DNA of 15,114 bases from Kiritimatiellia bacterium. GTDB taxonomy: Bacteria > Verrucomicrobiota > Kiritimatiellia > SLAD01. The first letter of the stretch is position 1; each line of letters opens with the position of its first letter. The position numbers and the translations under genes were made by a program. The DNA lies in the NCBI GenBank assembly GCA_007126995.1, contig SLAD01000237.1, positions 1-15,114 on the forward strand. Direction: 5' to 3'. The notes beneath the pieces are model-generated. The model saw only the letters and a program-made list of their open reading frames with translations, had not been told where the DNA came from and made no database searches. Of the stretch, positions 1 to 7,278 are shown piece after piece.

Positions 1-39
1 CCAAGGGAGCAGTAGCATCAGCAGAGCGACAGAGTTATC

Positions 40-702
40 ATGAGCAGGGAAACGATATCCGTCGCTATCGTCGACGATAGCGATCACTGGCGTCAGCAAA
101 TTCATGCCATGCTGAATGAATCGCCACACGCTTGCCATGTCATCGAATATGATGGCTACGGCAGCGCGCTGAAAGGCATTCAACAAAGCCCGCCTGCGCT
201 GCTCATTGTTGAGCCCGGCATACGACAAGGTAACGGCATGGAGTTTATTCGCAAGATGCGCCTCACGCAGCCCGAGCTCTTGATGATCGCCTTCTCGCGT
301 CAAGACGAGCACCTCTACGCCGAACGCGCCCTGCGCGTCGGCGCGCACGCCTACGTAATGAAGGGCAGTCCACCCGAGCTGTTCCTGCAGGCGATGGACC
401 GGGTGCTGGACGGCGAGCTATTCGTAAGCCCCCCCATCGAGGACAAGATTCTGCGTTCCATTGCAGGGACCGACATAGACGACGAGCCGGACCCTGAAAA
501 GCTCTTGAGCAACCGTGAACTTGAAGTGTTCGTGAAGATCGGCCAAGGCGCCAGCAGCCGCGAAATCGCGGAACGGTTGGCCCTCAGCATCAAGACCGTC
601 GAGACGCACCGCGCACACATCAAGCGCAAGCTCAACACCCCAACCGCCGCCGCCCTCGTCCGCTGCGCCACCGAATGGGTTGAACATACGCAGGTCGCCT
701 GA
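40..702 (+). CDS. LuxR/NarL-family response regulator with atypical (Glu) receiver site
   Basis: This is a two-domain transcriptional regulator of 220 residues, the normal length for the NarL/FixJ family. The receiver domain spans about residues 6-122. It has the acidic pair D12-D13 (VDDS), the conserved Ser/Thr position S86 (IAFS) and the conserved Lys K108 (YVMKG). The phosphoacceptor position, at the end of strand beta-3 (LLIVEPG), is Glu58 instead of Asp. A GerE/LuxR-type helix-turn-helix covers about residues 156-200 (LSNRELEVF, REIAERLALSIKTVETHR). Family knowledge says it binds DNA as a dimer. The Glu could mimic the phosphorylated state or make output phosphorylation-independent; that is inference. 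No histidine kinase is visible in the window, and only 39 bases lie upstream, without a clear ribosome binding site near the ATG. A terminator follows at 729-772. Family certain, target genes unknown. Confidence 0.93.
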   Translation: MSRETISVAIVDDSDHWRQQIHAMLNESPHACHVIEYDGYGSALKGIQQSPPALLIVEPGIRQGNGMEFIRKMRLTQPELLMIAFSRQDEHLYAERALRVGAHAYVMKGSPPELFLQAMDRVLDGELFVSPPIEDKILRSIAGTDIDDEPDPEKLLSNRELEVFVKIGQGASSREIAERLALSIKTVETHRAHIKRKLNTPTAAALVRCATEWVEHTQVA

Positions 703-728
703 GGTCGGATCACCCTCTTGTCATGTGA

Positions 729-772
729 GAAGTGCGGATTCTTCATACGAATGAGCACTTCCCTCTTTTTTT
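729..772 (+). terminator. Intrinsic terminator of the response regulator gene
   Basis: A 7-bp stem (729-735 GAAGTGC with 755-761 GCACTTC) encloses a possible inner stem (738-741 ATTC with 749-752 GAAT). It is followed within four bases by seven T residues (766-772). It starts 26 bases after the stop codon of the regulator, in the orientation expected for it. Confidence 0.72.
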
Positions 773-877
773 CGCGTCGTGTCGGGGCACGTCGAGGCGA
801 AGGCTGCTGGTACTCCATGGGATTTCTCAACTCGGGATGACCGTGTCACAGTACCGGGAACGCGTATCACACTCCCC

Positions 878-919
878 AAAAGAAGGCGCGCATGACGGGG
901 TTCATCCATCATGCGCGCC
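878..919 (-). terminator. Intrinsic terminator of the redoxin/dsbD transcript
   Basis: A perfect 11-bp GC-rich inverted repeat (885-895 GGCGCGCATGA with 909-919) has a 13-base loop. Read on the minus strand it is followed by TTCTTTT (884-878). It lies 34 bases past the stop of the redoxin gene. Together with 729-772 it forms back-to-back terminators between two convergent genes. Between and around them (703-953) I see no further gene; the open frames there have no protein-like character. Confidence 0.75.
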
Positions 920-953
920 ATGTTTGGTTACTGAACGTAGAAGAGTCGAACGA

Positions 954-1568
954 TCAGTACTTAACTGTGCAGCCGTAAGGCGTTGTTACCGGCGTCGCGA
1001 CTTCTTCGCCGGCCATCGCTTGCGTCAACGCGGAAACAACATAGTTTTCGGCCCGCTCAATATCGGCTGGGTTGGCGGAGCGAATGCTGTCGATCGCGCC
1101 CTGATAGATCAGGATACCGTCGGGGTTGATGACATACATGTGCGGCGTCACGCGGGCACCGTAAAGGCGACCAACATCGCCGGGTTCGTCATACAGGTAT
1201 GCGGTATGTTTCGCACCCTTCTCTTCGCTAATACGCGCAGCGTCTTCCGGCGAATAGTAGCCCTGCTCGCCACTTCGCGAGGAACAGATCGCCAGCCAGA
1301 CAACACCTTGCTCGGTGTACTTTTCTTGCAAGCGCTGCATTTCGCCCGCGTTGTAGAATTTCCGAACGAACGGACATCCATGATTGACCCATTCCAACAC
1401 CACAAATTGCCCGTGAAAGTCCGATAGGCTGTGTTCATTGCCCAATACATCGGTGAGGGTAAAATCCGGTGCTTCTTCACCAACCTGGACTTGTGCCTGC
1501 GCGGGAATGGCGTAGCTCATACCGGCCATCAATGCGACCACCGTAACCTGCTTCAATAATTTACGCAT
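954..1568 (-). CDS. Secreted redoxin (AhpC/TSA-TlpA-like thioredoxin-fold protein)
   Basis: This 204-residue protein has a Sec signal peptide (MRKLLK, a hydrophobic stretch to about residue 20, likely cleavage after AQA near residue 25), so it should act in the periplasm. The redoxin domain starts at about residue 28 (GEEAPDFTLTD). The active-site loop is NHGCPFVRKFY: Cys65 is present, but there is no second Cys of a CxxC pair (Val68 instead). Other cysteines are Cys95 (LAICSS) and Cys200, in a C-terminal PYGCTVKY tail. The fold also shows the cis-Pro region (RVTPHMYVI, 139-147). One or both of these Cys could act as the resolving residue; this is inference. AGGAG at 1580-1584 lies 11 bases before the ATG. 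The gene follows a dsbD-like gene by 90 bases on the same strand, so the membrane reductase is its likely electron donor. The substrate (peroxide or protein disulfide) cannot be told from sequence. Confidence 0.88.
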   Translation of the reverse strand: MRKLLKQVTVVALMAGMSYAIPAQAQVQVGEEAPDFTLTDVLGNEHSLSDFHGQFVVLEWVNHGCPFVRKFYNAGEMQRLQEKYTEQGVVWLAICSSRSGEQGYYSPEDAARISEEKGAKHTAYLYDEPGDVGRLYGARVTPHMYVINPDGILIYQGAIDSIRSANPADIERAENYVVSALTQAMAGEEVATPVTTPYGCTVKY

Positions 1569-1640
1569 AGTTCACTCATCTCCTTTACCGCCTACTCATT
1601 GCTCATCGATCATGAGGCGGACAGCATCATCGATGATATA

Positions 1641-1656
1641 TTCTCGTTCACGAGAA
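1641..1656 (-). other. Short hairpin just after the dsbD-like stop codon
   Basis: TTCTCG-TTCA-CGAGAA forms a 6-bp stem with a 4-base loop, two bases past the stop of the upstream reductase gene. Next to it is a perfect 12-base palindrome, ATCATCGATGAT (1626-1637). No T-tract follows on the minus strand, so this is more likely a 3'-end stabilising or processing structure, or chance, than a strong terminator. Confidence 0.3.
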
Positions 1657-1658
1657 CC

Positions 1659-3797
1659 TTAAATCTCCTCCAGCGCTTCCAGGACAATGCCCGGAGTCAG
1701 GATTTCCGGTAGCGTGATCGGCGCCCCTTCATGGTCCGCCCCGTACAGGACGTAGAAGGGCACGCTGCTTCGACCGTATTCCGCAAGCACGCCGCCAATC
1801 ACATCATCGCGATTGGTCCAATCGGCCTTCAGTGGCGTGATCCCCTTTTCACGGAAAGCGGCTTGCACGCGGGACGAGGAGAACGCCACCCGTTCGTTCG
1901 CCAAACAACTCAAGCACCACGCGGCGGTGAAGTTGACGAAGACTGGCTGCCCCTCCGCGCGCAACTCCTCTAGTCGCTCCGGCGTAAAATCCTCCCATGG
2001 CATGCCGGACGTGGACGCCGCACCCTGACCGGCCGCCGGTTCGAGTTGACTGGCCGCCCCGATCCCGACAACTGCGCCACCGAAAATCAGCAGCGCGGCA
2101 ATGATCTTGGCAGTTAGGCGAACAGGAAAGCCGCGTGACAAGGCACCCCAGCGCCCCAGAATCCAGCTTCCGAATCCAACGATGAACAAGACGCCCAGCA
2201 GCAGGATGACGGCTTCCCCGCCGCCCATAATGTTGAGCACCCACGCCAACCAGACGACAGTCGCCGCCAGCAGCCAGCCCATCGATTGCTTGAGCGTCTC
2301 CATCCACGGACCGGGCTTGGGGATTTTGCGTAACCATTGTGGGTACGCGGAAAGCAGCACATAGGGAGCCGCCATCCCGGCCCCCAAGGCGGAAAAGATC
2401 AGCAGCGACTCGATCGCCGACAAGGTCAAGGCATAGCCCAACGCCGCACCCATGAAAGGGGCCGTACACGGCGTAGCAATCACCGTCGCCAGTGCACCGC
2501 TGAAAAAGGAGCCGGTCCAGGTGGAGGAACCGGTGGCCTTCTGTCCGATGCCCATCCAGGAGGTTCCTACCTCAAACACGCCGAACAGGTTGAGCGCGAG
2601 CAGGAAGAAGAGCACTGACATGCCCATCAAAAATACCGGCGACTGCAGGTGAAAGCCCCAACCGAGTTGCTCGCCGCCTGCCCGCAAGGCAATCAACGCG
2701 CCAGCGAGGATCCAGAACGAGACCAAGACCCCCAAGCCGAACAGTAGTCCATGCTTAAGGATGTGTCCGCGCTCTTCCTCGGCCTGTCGGACAAAGCCCA
2801 TAATCTTGATCGAGATAACGGGAAACACGCAGGGCATTAAGTTCAGGATGATGCCACCGAGAAAAGCGAAAAACAGCGCGGCCGCCAGACCGGAGATCTC
2901 GTCCGGGCCACCTGCCAGTGGCGCGGCGATCGGCGCCGTACCCGTTTCGATGGCAACATCGACGAAAAGCGCCCGTCCCGGTTGATCCTCCAGCCATCCA
3001 TCTTCGCTGACCAGCACGCCGGTTAATCGATTCGGCTCATGCCGGAACGTGATATCGCGGACCAGCGTGAAGACATAGCTCCCGTTTTCGGGTTGCCAAT
3101 GCTGGGCGGGGTAATACTGGATCATCTCCGCTTCCGCTGCGAAGAATTGAGCGGAATCTACTGCTGGTGCGCCACTTTCCGGCGGAATCGCGCGAATGGT
3201 AAACTCGTCATCAATCCGCTCCCCCTCAAACCGCCAGCCCGTGTCGCGTAAGGGCCACTCCTGGCGCGCCTGCTGGAAATGTTCGGCAAACGAAGGATGG
3301 GGCTGGGGCGCTTGATCGGTAACGGGTAGCGTCAGGCTAAGCTCCGCCGATCCCGGCAAACAAATTTCCTTACATTCCAGCCAATCCGCCCGGACATGCA
3401 ACGTGATTTCCTCGCCATCCAACTGCGCCGGCGCCTGAATCGGGACCATCAGCACCACATCACGCTCGTAGGCATAGGTGACTAGCGGCCCCATTTCGAT
3501 GCGTTCGGGGTACGGCCAATGGATTTCCCCGGCGGAAAAACCCTCCGGCAAATCCCATGTCAGCATCGTTTCCAGCCCGGAATCGCCCGGATTAAGCCAA
3601 TAGGTATGCCAGTGCGGATCGTGCACCAAGCGCAGGCCAACCCAGAATTCCTCTCCTGCGCGGATTTCGGCCTGTTCACTGACCAATTCCGCCTCAACGT
3701 GCTCGGAGCGGACAGGTCCACTCGCCTGAAGCACACCCTGCAAACAGAACAGCGCAATGAGCGCAATGACGTATCGATCGTTAACTATTTTGTCCAA
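1659..3797 (-). CDS. dsbD: DsbD/ScsB-type thiol:disulfide interchange protein
   Basis: This is an inner-membrane protein (712 residues) that carries reducing equivalents from cytoplasmic thioredoxin to periplasmic proteins. All three modules are present. After a signal sequence (about 1-25) comes an N-terminal periplasmic domain with the pair Cys142-Cys146 (WLECKEICLPG), of the ScsB-like rather than E. coli DsbD kind. The CcdA-like membrane domain (about 303-582) has its two conserved cysteines in NLMPCVFPV (Cys323) and ATPCTAPFM (Cys444). A C-terminal thioredoxin-like domain carries AAWCLSC (Cys628, Cys631). The start is TTG, supported by AGGAG at 3807-3811, nine bases upstream. The next gene downstream is a secreted redoxin, its probable partner. 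The symbol refers to the family; scsB would be an equally fair name. Confidence 0.92.
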   Translation of the reverse strand: MDKIVNDRYVIALIALFCLQGVLQASGPVRSEHVEAELVSEQAEIRAGEEFWVGLRLVHDPHWHTYWLNPGDSGLETMLTWDLPEGFSAGEIHWPYPERIEMGPLVTYAYERDVVLMVPIQAPAQLDGEEITLHVRADWLECKEICLPGSAELSLTLPVTDQAPQPHPSFAEHFQQARQEWPLRDTGWRFEGERIDDEFTIRAIPPESGAPAVDSAQFFAAEAEMIQYYPAQHWQPENGSYVFTLVRDITFRHEPNRLTGVLVSEDGWLEDQPGRALFVDVAIETGTAPIAAPLAGGPDEISGLAAALFFAFLGGIILNLMPCVFPVISIKIMGFVRQAEEERGHILKHGLLFGLGVLVSFWILAGALIALRAGGEQLGWGFHLQSPVFLMGMSVLFFLLALNLFGVFEVGTSWMGIGQKATGSSTWTGSFFSGALATVIATPCTAPFMGAALGYALTLSAIESLLIFSALGAGMAAPYVLLSAYPQWLRKIPKPGPWMETLKQSMGWLLAATVVWLAWVLNIMGGGEAVILLLGVLFIVGFGSWILGRWGALSRGFPVRLTAKIIAALLIFGGAVVGIGAASQLEPAAGQGAASTSGMPWEDFTPERLEELRAEGQPVFVNFTAAWCLSCLANERVAFSSSRVQAAFREKGITPLKADWTNRDDVIGGVLAEYGRSSVPFYVLYGADHEGAPITLPEILTPGIVLEALEEI

Positions 3798-3806
3798 TAT
3801 GACCCT

Positions 3807-3811
3807 CTCCT
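3807..3811 (-). promoter_or_regulatory. Shine-Dalgarno site fixing the TTG start of the dsbD-like gene
   Basis: AGGAG (minus strand, within AAAGGAGAGGG) sits nine bases ahead of the TTG codon at 3797. No ATG or GTG in frame is better placed. It supports the TTG start and keeps the N-terminal signal sequence intact. Confidence 0.65.
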
Positions 3812-3883
3812 TTGCGGTTATGTATGGACACGATAGGTAGTGTGTCGCTCAAAACGAGGTTGAATTACTGATTCTTTTCCTTC

Positions 3884-3889
3884 ATTATA
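3884..3889 (-). promoter_or_regulatory. Candidate -10 element for the dsbD-redoxin transcript
   Basis: A perfect TATAAT on the minus strand lies 86 bases upstream of the TTG start, inside the divergent intergenic region 3798-4024. I find no good TTGACA match 16-18 bases upstream (CCTTAT at best), so the call rests on the -10 alone. The folE2 promoter must also lie in this region, but I cannot place it convincingly. No known riboswitch or obvious palindromic operator was recognised. Confidence 0.35.
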
Positions 3890-4024
3890 GCTTGCTCACT
3901 GCGGTTATAAGGGTACCGTATCTCTTAAGGAGATGACCAAGGCACGGGTGCTGCCCTAAGCGATTGTGTCAGGAATGCGTTTGTCTATCGACCCATTTCA
4001 ACATTCAGGAAGGGTCCTATTACC

Positions 4025-5008
4025 ATGACAACAAAAACAACAACGAAATTGTATCTGCACAAAGTAAATGGAGAAGCCGATTCTCCGCTACGTCAGCATT
4101 ATCAGCGTGATTTCCGTGTCACACCCGAGTATCGAGAGACGTTGCCCGACATGCAGAATGCATCTCAAGCGCTTCAGGGCGAGAATGTTGCCATTCAGCA
4201 GGTCGGCATCTCCAATTTCAAATTGCCGCTCAAATACAGTACGCAAACGGGCGAACCAATGACATTGGAAACCAGCGTCACCGGCACCGTTTCCCTTGAG
4301 CCCAACATCAAGGGCATCAACATGTCTCGCATCATGCGCAGTTTCTACGATTATCAGGATGAGGTCTTCTCCCTGCCGCTGCTTGCGCGCATTCTGGAGG
4401 CGTACAAGACCGACGTTGGCAGCCACTCGGCCCGGATCCGCCTGTCGTTTTCCTATCCCTTGCTACAGAAGAGCTTGCGGAGCGAGCTGTTCGGCTATCA
4501 GTACTATGAGGTGGCCTTCGAAGGTCGCGTCGACGCGAATAACCGGGTACGCACGTTCATGCATTTCGATTTTGTTTACTCATCGGCCTGTCCCTGCTCT
4601 GCCGAATTGTCTGAACATGCCCGCGATGTTCGCGATATTTACAGCATCCCTCACTCGCAGCGCAGCAAAGCACGCGTGATTGCAGAAGTCGCAGCAGGCG
4701 AAAATGTGACGATCGAGGACATGCACATGCATTGCTTGAATGCGTTACAAACAGAAACACAGGTAATGGTGAAGCGCGAGGATGAGCAAGCGTTCGCGGA
4801 AATGAATGGCGCGGCGATCAAGTTCGTTGAAGATGCGGCCCGCTTGATCTACGAACAGCTCAATAAAGACCGGCGGATTGTTGATTTCGAGGTCGCTTGT
4901 GCACACTTGGAATCGTTGCATTCCCATGATGCGGTGTCCGTGATTGCCAAAGGCGTGCCGGGCGGGCTAACGGCAGATTTCGCCGATTTCAAGAGTTTGA
5001 TCTGCTAA
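4025..5008 (+). CDS. folE2: GTP cyclohydrolase FolE2 (type IB)
   Basis: This enzyme converts GTP to 7,8-dihydroneopterin triphosphate, the first step of folate (and possibly queuosine precursor) synthesis, in the cytoplasm. It belongs to the FolE2/GCYH-IB family, not the zinc-dependent FolE. At 327 residues it is slightly long for the family. Diagnostic stretches are visible: the N-terminal Q-V-GI-S-FKLPL segment (59-69), KGINMSRI (96-103), the CPCS motif with Cys189 and Cys191 (the family catalytic Cys lies here), and PHSQR (209-213). AGGAAGG at 4007-4013 precedes the ATG. It opens an operon with cysS 16 bases downstream. In other bacteria folE2 is often a zinc-limitation backup of folE and is Zur-controlled; I see no clear Zur palindrome upstream. 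Whether a FolE exists elsewhere is unknown. Confidence 0.95.
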   Translation: MTTKTTTKLYLHKVNGEADSPLRQHYQRDFRVTPEYRETLPDMQNASQALQGENVAIQQVGISNFKLPLKYSTQTGEPMTLETSVTGTVSLEPNIKGINMSRIMRSFYDYQDEVFSLPLLARILEAYKTDVGSHSARIRLSFSYPLLQKSLRSELFGYQYYEVAFEGRVDANNRVRTFMHFDFVYSSACPCSAELSEHARDVRDIYSIPHSQRSKARVIAEVAAGENVTIEDMHMHCLNALQTETQVMVKREDEQAFAEMNGAAIKFVEDAARLIYEQLNKDRRIVDFEVACAHLESLHSHDAVSVIAKGVPGGLTADFADFKSLIC

Positions 5009-5024
5009 CCGAACCCCTTTCGGC

Positions 5025-6440
5025 ATGACCCAACCTGTCCTCTACGACTCATTAACCCGCTCATTGCAGCCGCTGACGGCGTCGGATGGAGAGACGTTTC
5101 GCTTCTATTGTTGCGGTCCAACGGTCTATGGCGCGGCGCATATCGGGAATTTTCGCACCTTTGTGGTGCAGGATCTGTTGCGCCGCGTCGTCGAGGCCTC
5201 CGGGTTACAAACCAAACACGTCCGCAACATTACGGACGTGGATGACAAAACCATCCGCCAGTCGCAGGAAGAAGGGAAATCGCTACAGGAATTCACGTCC
5301 TACTGGGGTGAACGCTTTCACGCCGATTGCGAGGCGCTCAACTTGCTGCCGCCCCACGTGGAGCCCAGCGCGGTGGATCATATCGCTATCCAGATCCGTC
5401 TGATTAAGAGATTGATCGAAAAAGAGAACGCGTATGTGGCGGATGACGGCTCCGTCTATTTCCGGGTAACGTCCTTTGCCGATTACGGCAAGTTGTCGCG
5501 CTTGCAGGACCGTGAAATCACGACCGCCAGCGCCGGAGCCGTGCAAAGTGACGATGAGTATGACCGCGAATCAGCCGCCGACTTCGCCTTGTGGAAAGCA
5601 CATAAGCCGGAGGACGGTCCCAACGCCTGGCCAAGTCCCTGGGGGAAGGGTCGTCCCGGCTGGCACCTCGAATGTAGCGCCATGAGCATGGAGTATTTGG
5701 GCGAATCATTCGACCTCCATAGCGGCGGCGTGGACTTGTTGTTCCCCCATCACGAGAATGAGATCGCGCAAAGCGAGGCGGCCACCGGCAAACCCTTCTC
5801 GCGGTTGTGGTTTCACTCCACCCATTTGCTGGTCGAAGGCCACAAGATGTCCAAAAGCCTCGGCAACCTCTTCACGCTTGAGGACGTCAAGGCGCGGGGC
5901 TTTACCCCGATGGCGCTGCGGTATGTCTTGATTGCCGGCCAGTATCGCCAGCCCCTCAATTTCACCTGGGATTCCCTGAACGCAGCCCGCAGCGCGCTGC
6001 GTCGCCTGCAGCAACTGCACCACGACCTGGCGCAAGCCGCAGGGGCAACAGCAGCCCAAGCGACCGCCGACTGGGGGCCCTTCCAGCCCGTTTACGATGC
6101 CTTGGCCAACAACCTCAATACCCCGGACGCGCTGGGCAAACTGTTCACCGCCGTCCACCAGATTGAGCGCGACCTGCATGCCGGACAAGTCTCCGGCGAC
6201 GCCGCCCGCGACTTCCTGGTGGCATTCAATCGGGTCTTGGACCTGTTCGGTTTCAGGTTCGACGCTGAATCCGGGCCAGCCGCTGCGCCGATCGAGGTAC
6301 AGGAACTGGCGCAGGCACGCTGGCAGGCCAAACAGGACCGCGATTTTGCCCGGGCCGATGCCCTGCGCGCTCAACTGACCGAGCTGGGTTGGTCCGTACG
6401 GGACGCCAAAGACGGCTACGAACTGAAACCATCCGCCTGA
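5025..6440 (+). CDS. cysS: Cysteine--tRNA ligase
   Basis: Class I aminoacyl-tRNA synthetase (471 residues, normal length) that charges tRNA-Cys with cysteine in the cytoplasm. The class signatures are both present: HIGN (39-42, the HIGH motif) and KMSKS (274-278). The structural zinc ligands known from the E. coli enzyme are conserved as Cys30, Cys217 (HLECSAMS), His242 and Glu246 (FPHHENEIAQ). Residues from about 310 onward form the DALR and C-terminal helical anticodon-binding part. The gene lies 16 bases after folE2 and 10 bases before a PHP phosphatase gene, so the three are probably cotranscribed. No good Shine-Dalgarno sequence stands before the ATG (CCCCTTTCGGC), which fits translational coupling to folE2. 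It is the only cysS visible and looks fully functional. Confidence 0.97.
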   Translation: MTQPVLYDSLTRSLQPLTASDGETFRFYCCGPTVYGAAHIGNFRTFVVQDLLRRVVEASGLQTKHVRNITDVDDKTIRQSQEEGKSLQEFTSYWGERFHADCEALNLLPPHVEPSAVDHIAIQIRLIKRLIEKENAYVADDGSVYFRVTSFADYGKLSRLQDREITTASAGAVQSDDEYDRESAADFALWKAHKPEDGPNAWPSPWGKGRPGWHLECSAMSMEYLGESFDLHSGGVDLLFPHHENEIAQSEAATGKPFSRLWFHSTHLLVEGHKMSKSLGNLFTLEDVKARGFTPMALRYVLIAGQYRQPLNFTWDSLNAARSALRRLQQLHHDLAQAAGATAAQATADWGPFQPVYDALANNLNTPDALGKLFTAVHQIERDLHAGQVSGDAARDFLVAFNRVLDLFGFRFDAESGPAAAPIEVQELAQARWQAKQDRDFARADALRAQLTELGWSVRDAKDGYELKPSA

Positions 6441-6450
6441 GACTTCGACC

Positions 6451-7278
6451 ATGACGACATCCGACCGCCGCTTACCGCCTGATTACCACTCGCACACGAT
6501 TCTTTGCAAACACGCTGAAGGGATCCCCATCGATTATGCGCGCTCGGCCAAAGCCAACGGCCTGACGTCGATGACGTCGACCGAACATGCGCCTGCTCCC
6601 GAGCCTTTCAGTCCCGGCATTCGCATGACGCTGGATGATTTCGGGCTCTATCACCAATGGATCCGCGAAGCCAACAGTGTCGAAGGCATCGAGGTATTGC
6701 TCGGGATTGAGGCGGATTATTATGATGACTGCGAGCCCTTCCTCGAGAAGTGGCTAGCCGAGCATCCGTTCGATTATGTGCTGGGGTCCGTTCACTTCCT
6801 CGCCTATCACCGGGACCGCGATCACTCGCTCGAGGGGATTTGGGACAGCGATGATCTGGAGGACATTTGGTCACGCTACTTTGCCCGCATTCAGCGATTA
6901 GCGGATTCCGGTTTGTATGATGTGGTGGCACATTTGGATTTGCCCAAGAAATACAAGCCTGTGCCGGACGGCGCGATTATCGAGCGGACGGTGAAGCCGG
7001 CGTTGGACCGGATCGCCGAAGCGAAGATGGGTATCGAGATCAATACGTCCGGGTTTATCCATAACCCGGACGAACAATATCCGTCCGTCACGATCCTCTC
7101 TTGGGCCTGCGAGCGCGGGATACCAATCAGTTTCGGCTCGGATTCGCACCAGCCGCAACGTATGGGCGCTGGTTTTGATCGCGGCGTGCAAGCGGCGCTG
7201 GAGGCGGGCTACACCGAGCGGGCCGAGTACCGTGGCCGCGAGCGCACGATGGTGCCGCTCATTGCAGTGCCTGATTGA
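6451..7278 (+). CDS. PHP-family histidinol-phosphatase-like protein (HisJ/HisK type)
   Basis: This 275-residue metal-dependent phosphoesterase of the PHP family has the length and layout of HisJ/HisK histidinol-phosphatases, which remove phosphate from L-histidinol phosphate in histidine synthesis. Metal-binding motifs occur in order: DYHSHT (His13, His15), KHA (His21), TEHA (Glu45, His46), GIEADY (Glu87), GSVHFL (His115), AHLDLPKKY (His161) and FGSDSH (Asp231, His233). No other histidine-pathway gene is in the window, so the substrate is inferred from family resemblance and another phosphomonoester is possible. It begins 10 bases after the cysS stop without an obvious ribosome binding site and is the last gene of the folE2 operon. 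Its last 20 bases overlap, tail to tail, the end of gspF on the other strand. Confidence 0.87.
   Translation: MTTSDRRLPPDYHSHTILCKHAEGIPIDYARSAKANGLTSMTSTEHAPAPEPFSPGIRMTLDDFGLYHQWIREANSVEGIEVLLGIEADYYDDCEPFLEKWLAEHPFDYVLGSVHFLAYHRDRDHSLEGIWDSDDLEDIWSRYFARIQRLADSGLYDVVAHLDLPKKYKPVPDGAIIERTVKPALDRIAEAKMGIEINTSGFIHNPDEQYPSVTILSWACERGIPISFGSDSHQPQRMGAGFDRGVQAALEAGYTERAEYRGRERTMVPLIAVPD

Noticed and set aside
732..1427. A 231-codon plus-strand frame crossing the terminators and the redoxin gene
   Set aside because: It is mostly antisense to the redoxin, its composition is not protein-like (Arg-rich, no domain), and it starts inside a terminator hairpin.
3798..4024. A folate-type riboswitch or Zur operator ahead of folE2
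   Set aside because: I could not match a tetrahydrofolate riboswitch consensus or a full AT-rich Zur palindrome; only a lone GTTATAA half-like stretch (3904-3910) and a weak ATCTC/GAGAT hairpin are present.
5706..6452. A long open frame antisense to cysS (248 codons)
   Set aside because: It lies wholly opposite a certain cysS gene, has no recognisable domain, and such frames are common in GC-rich DNA.
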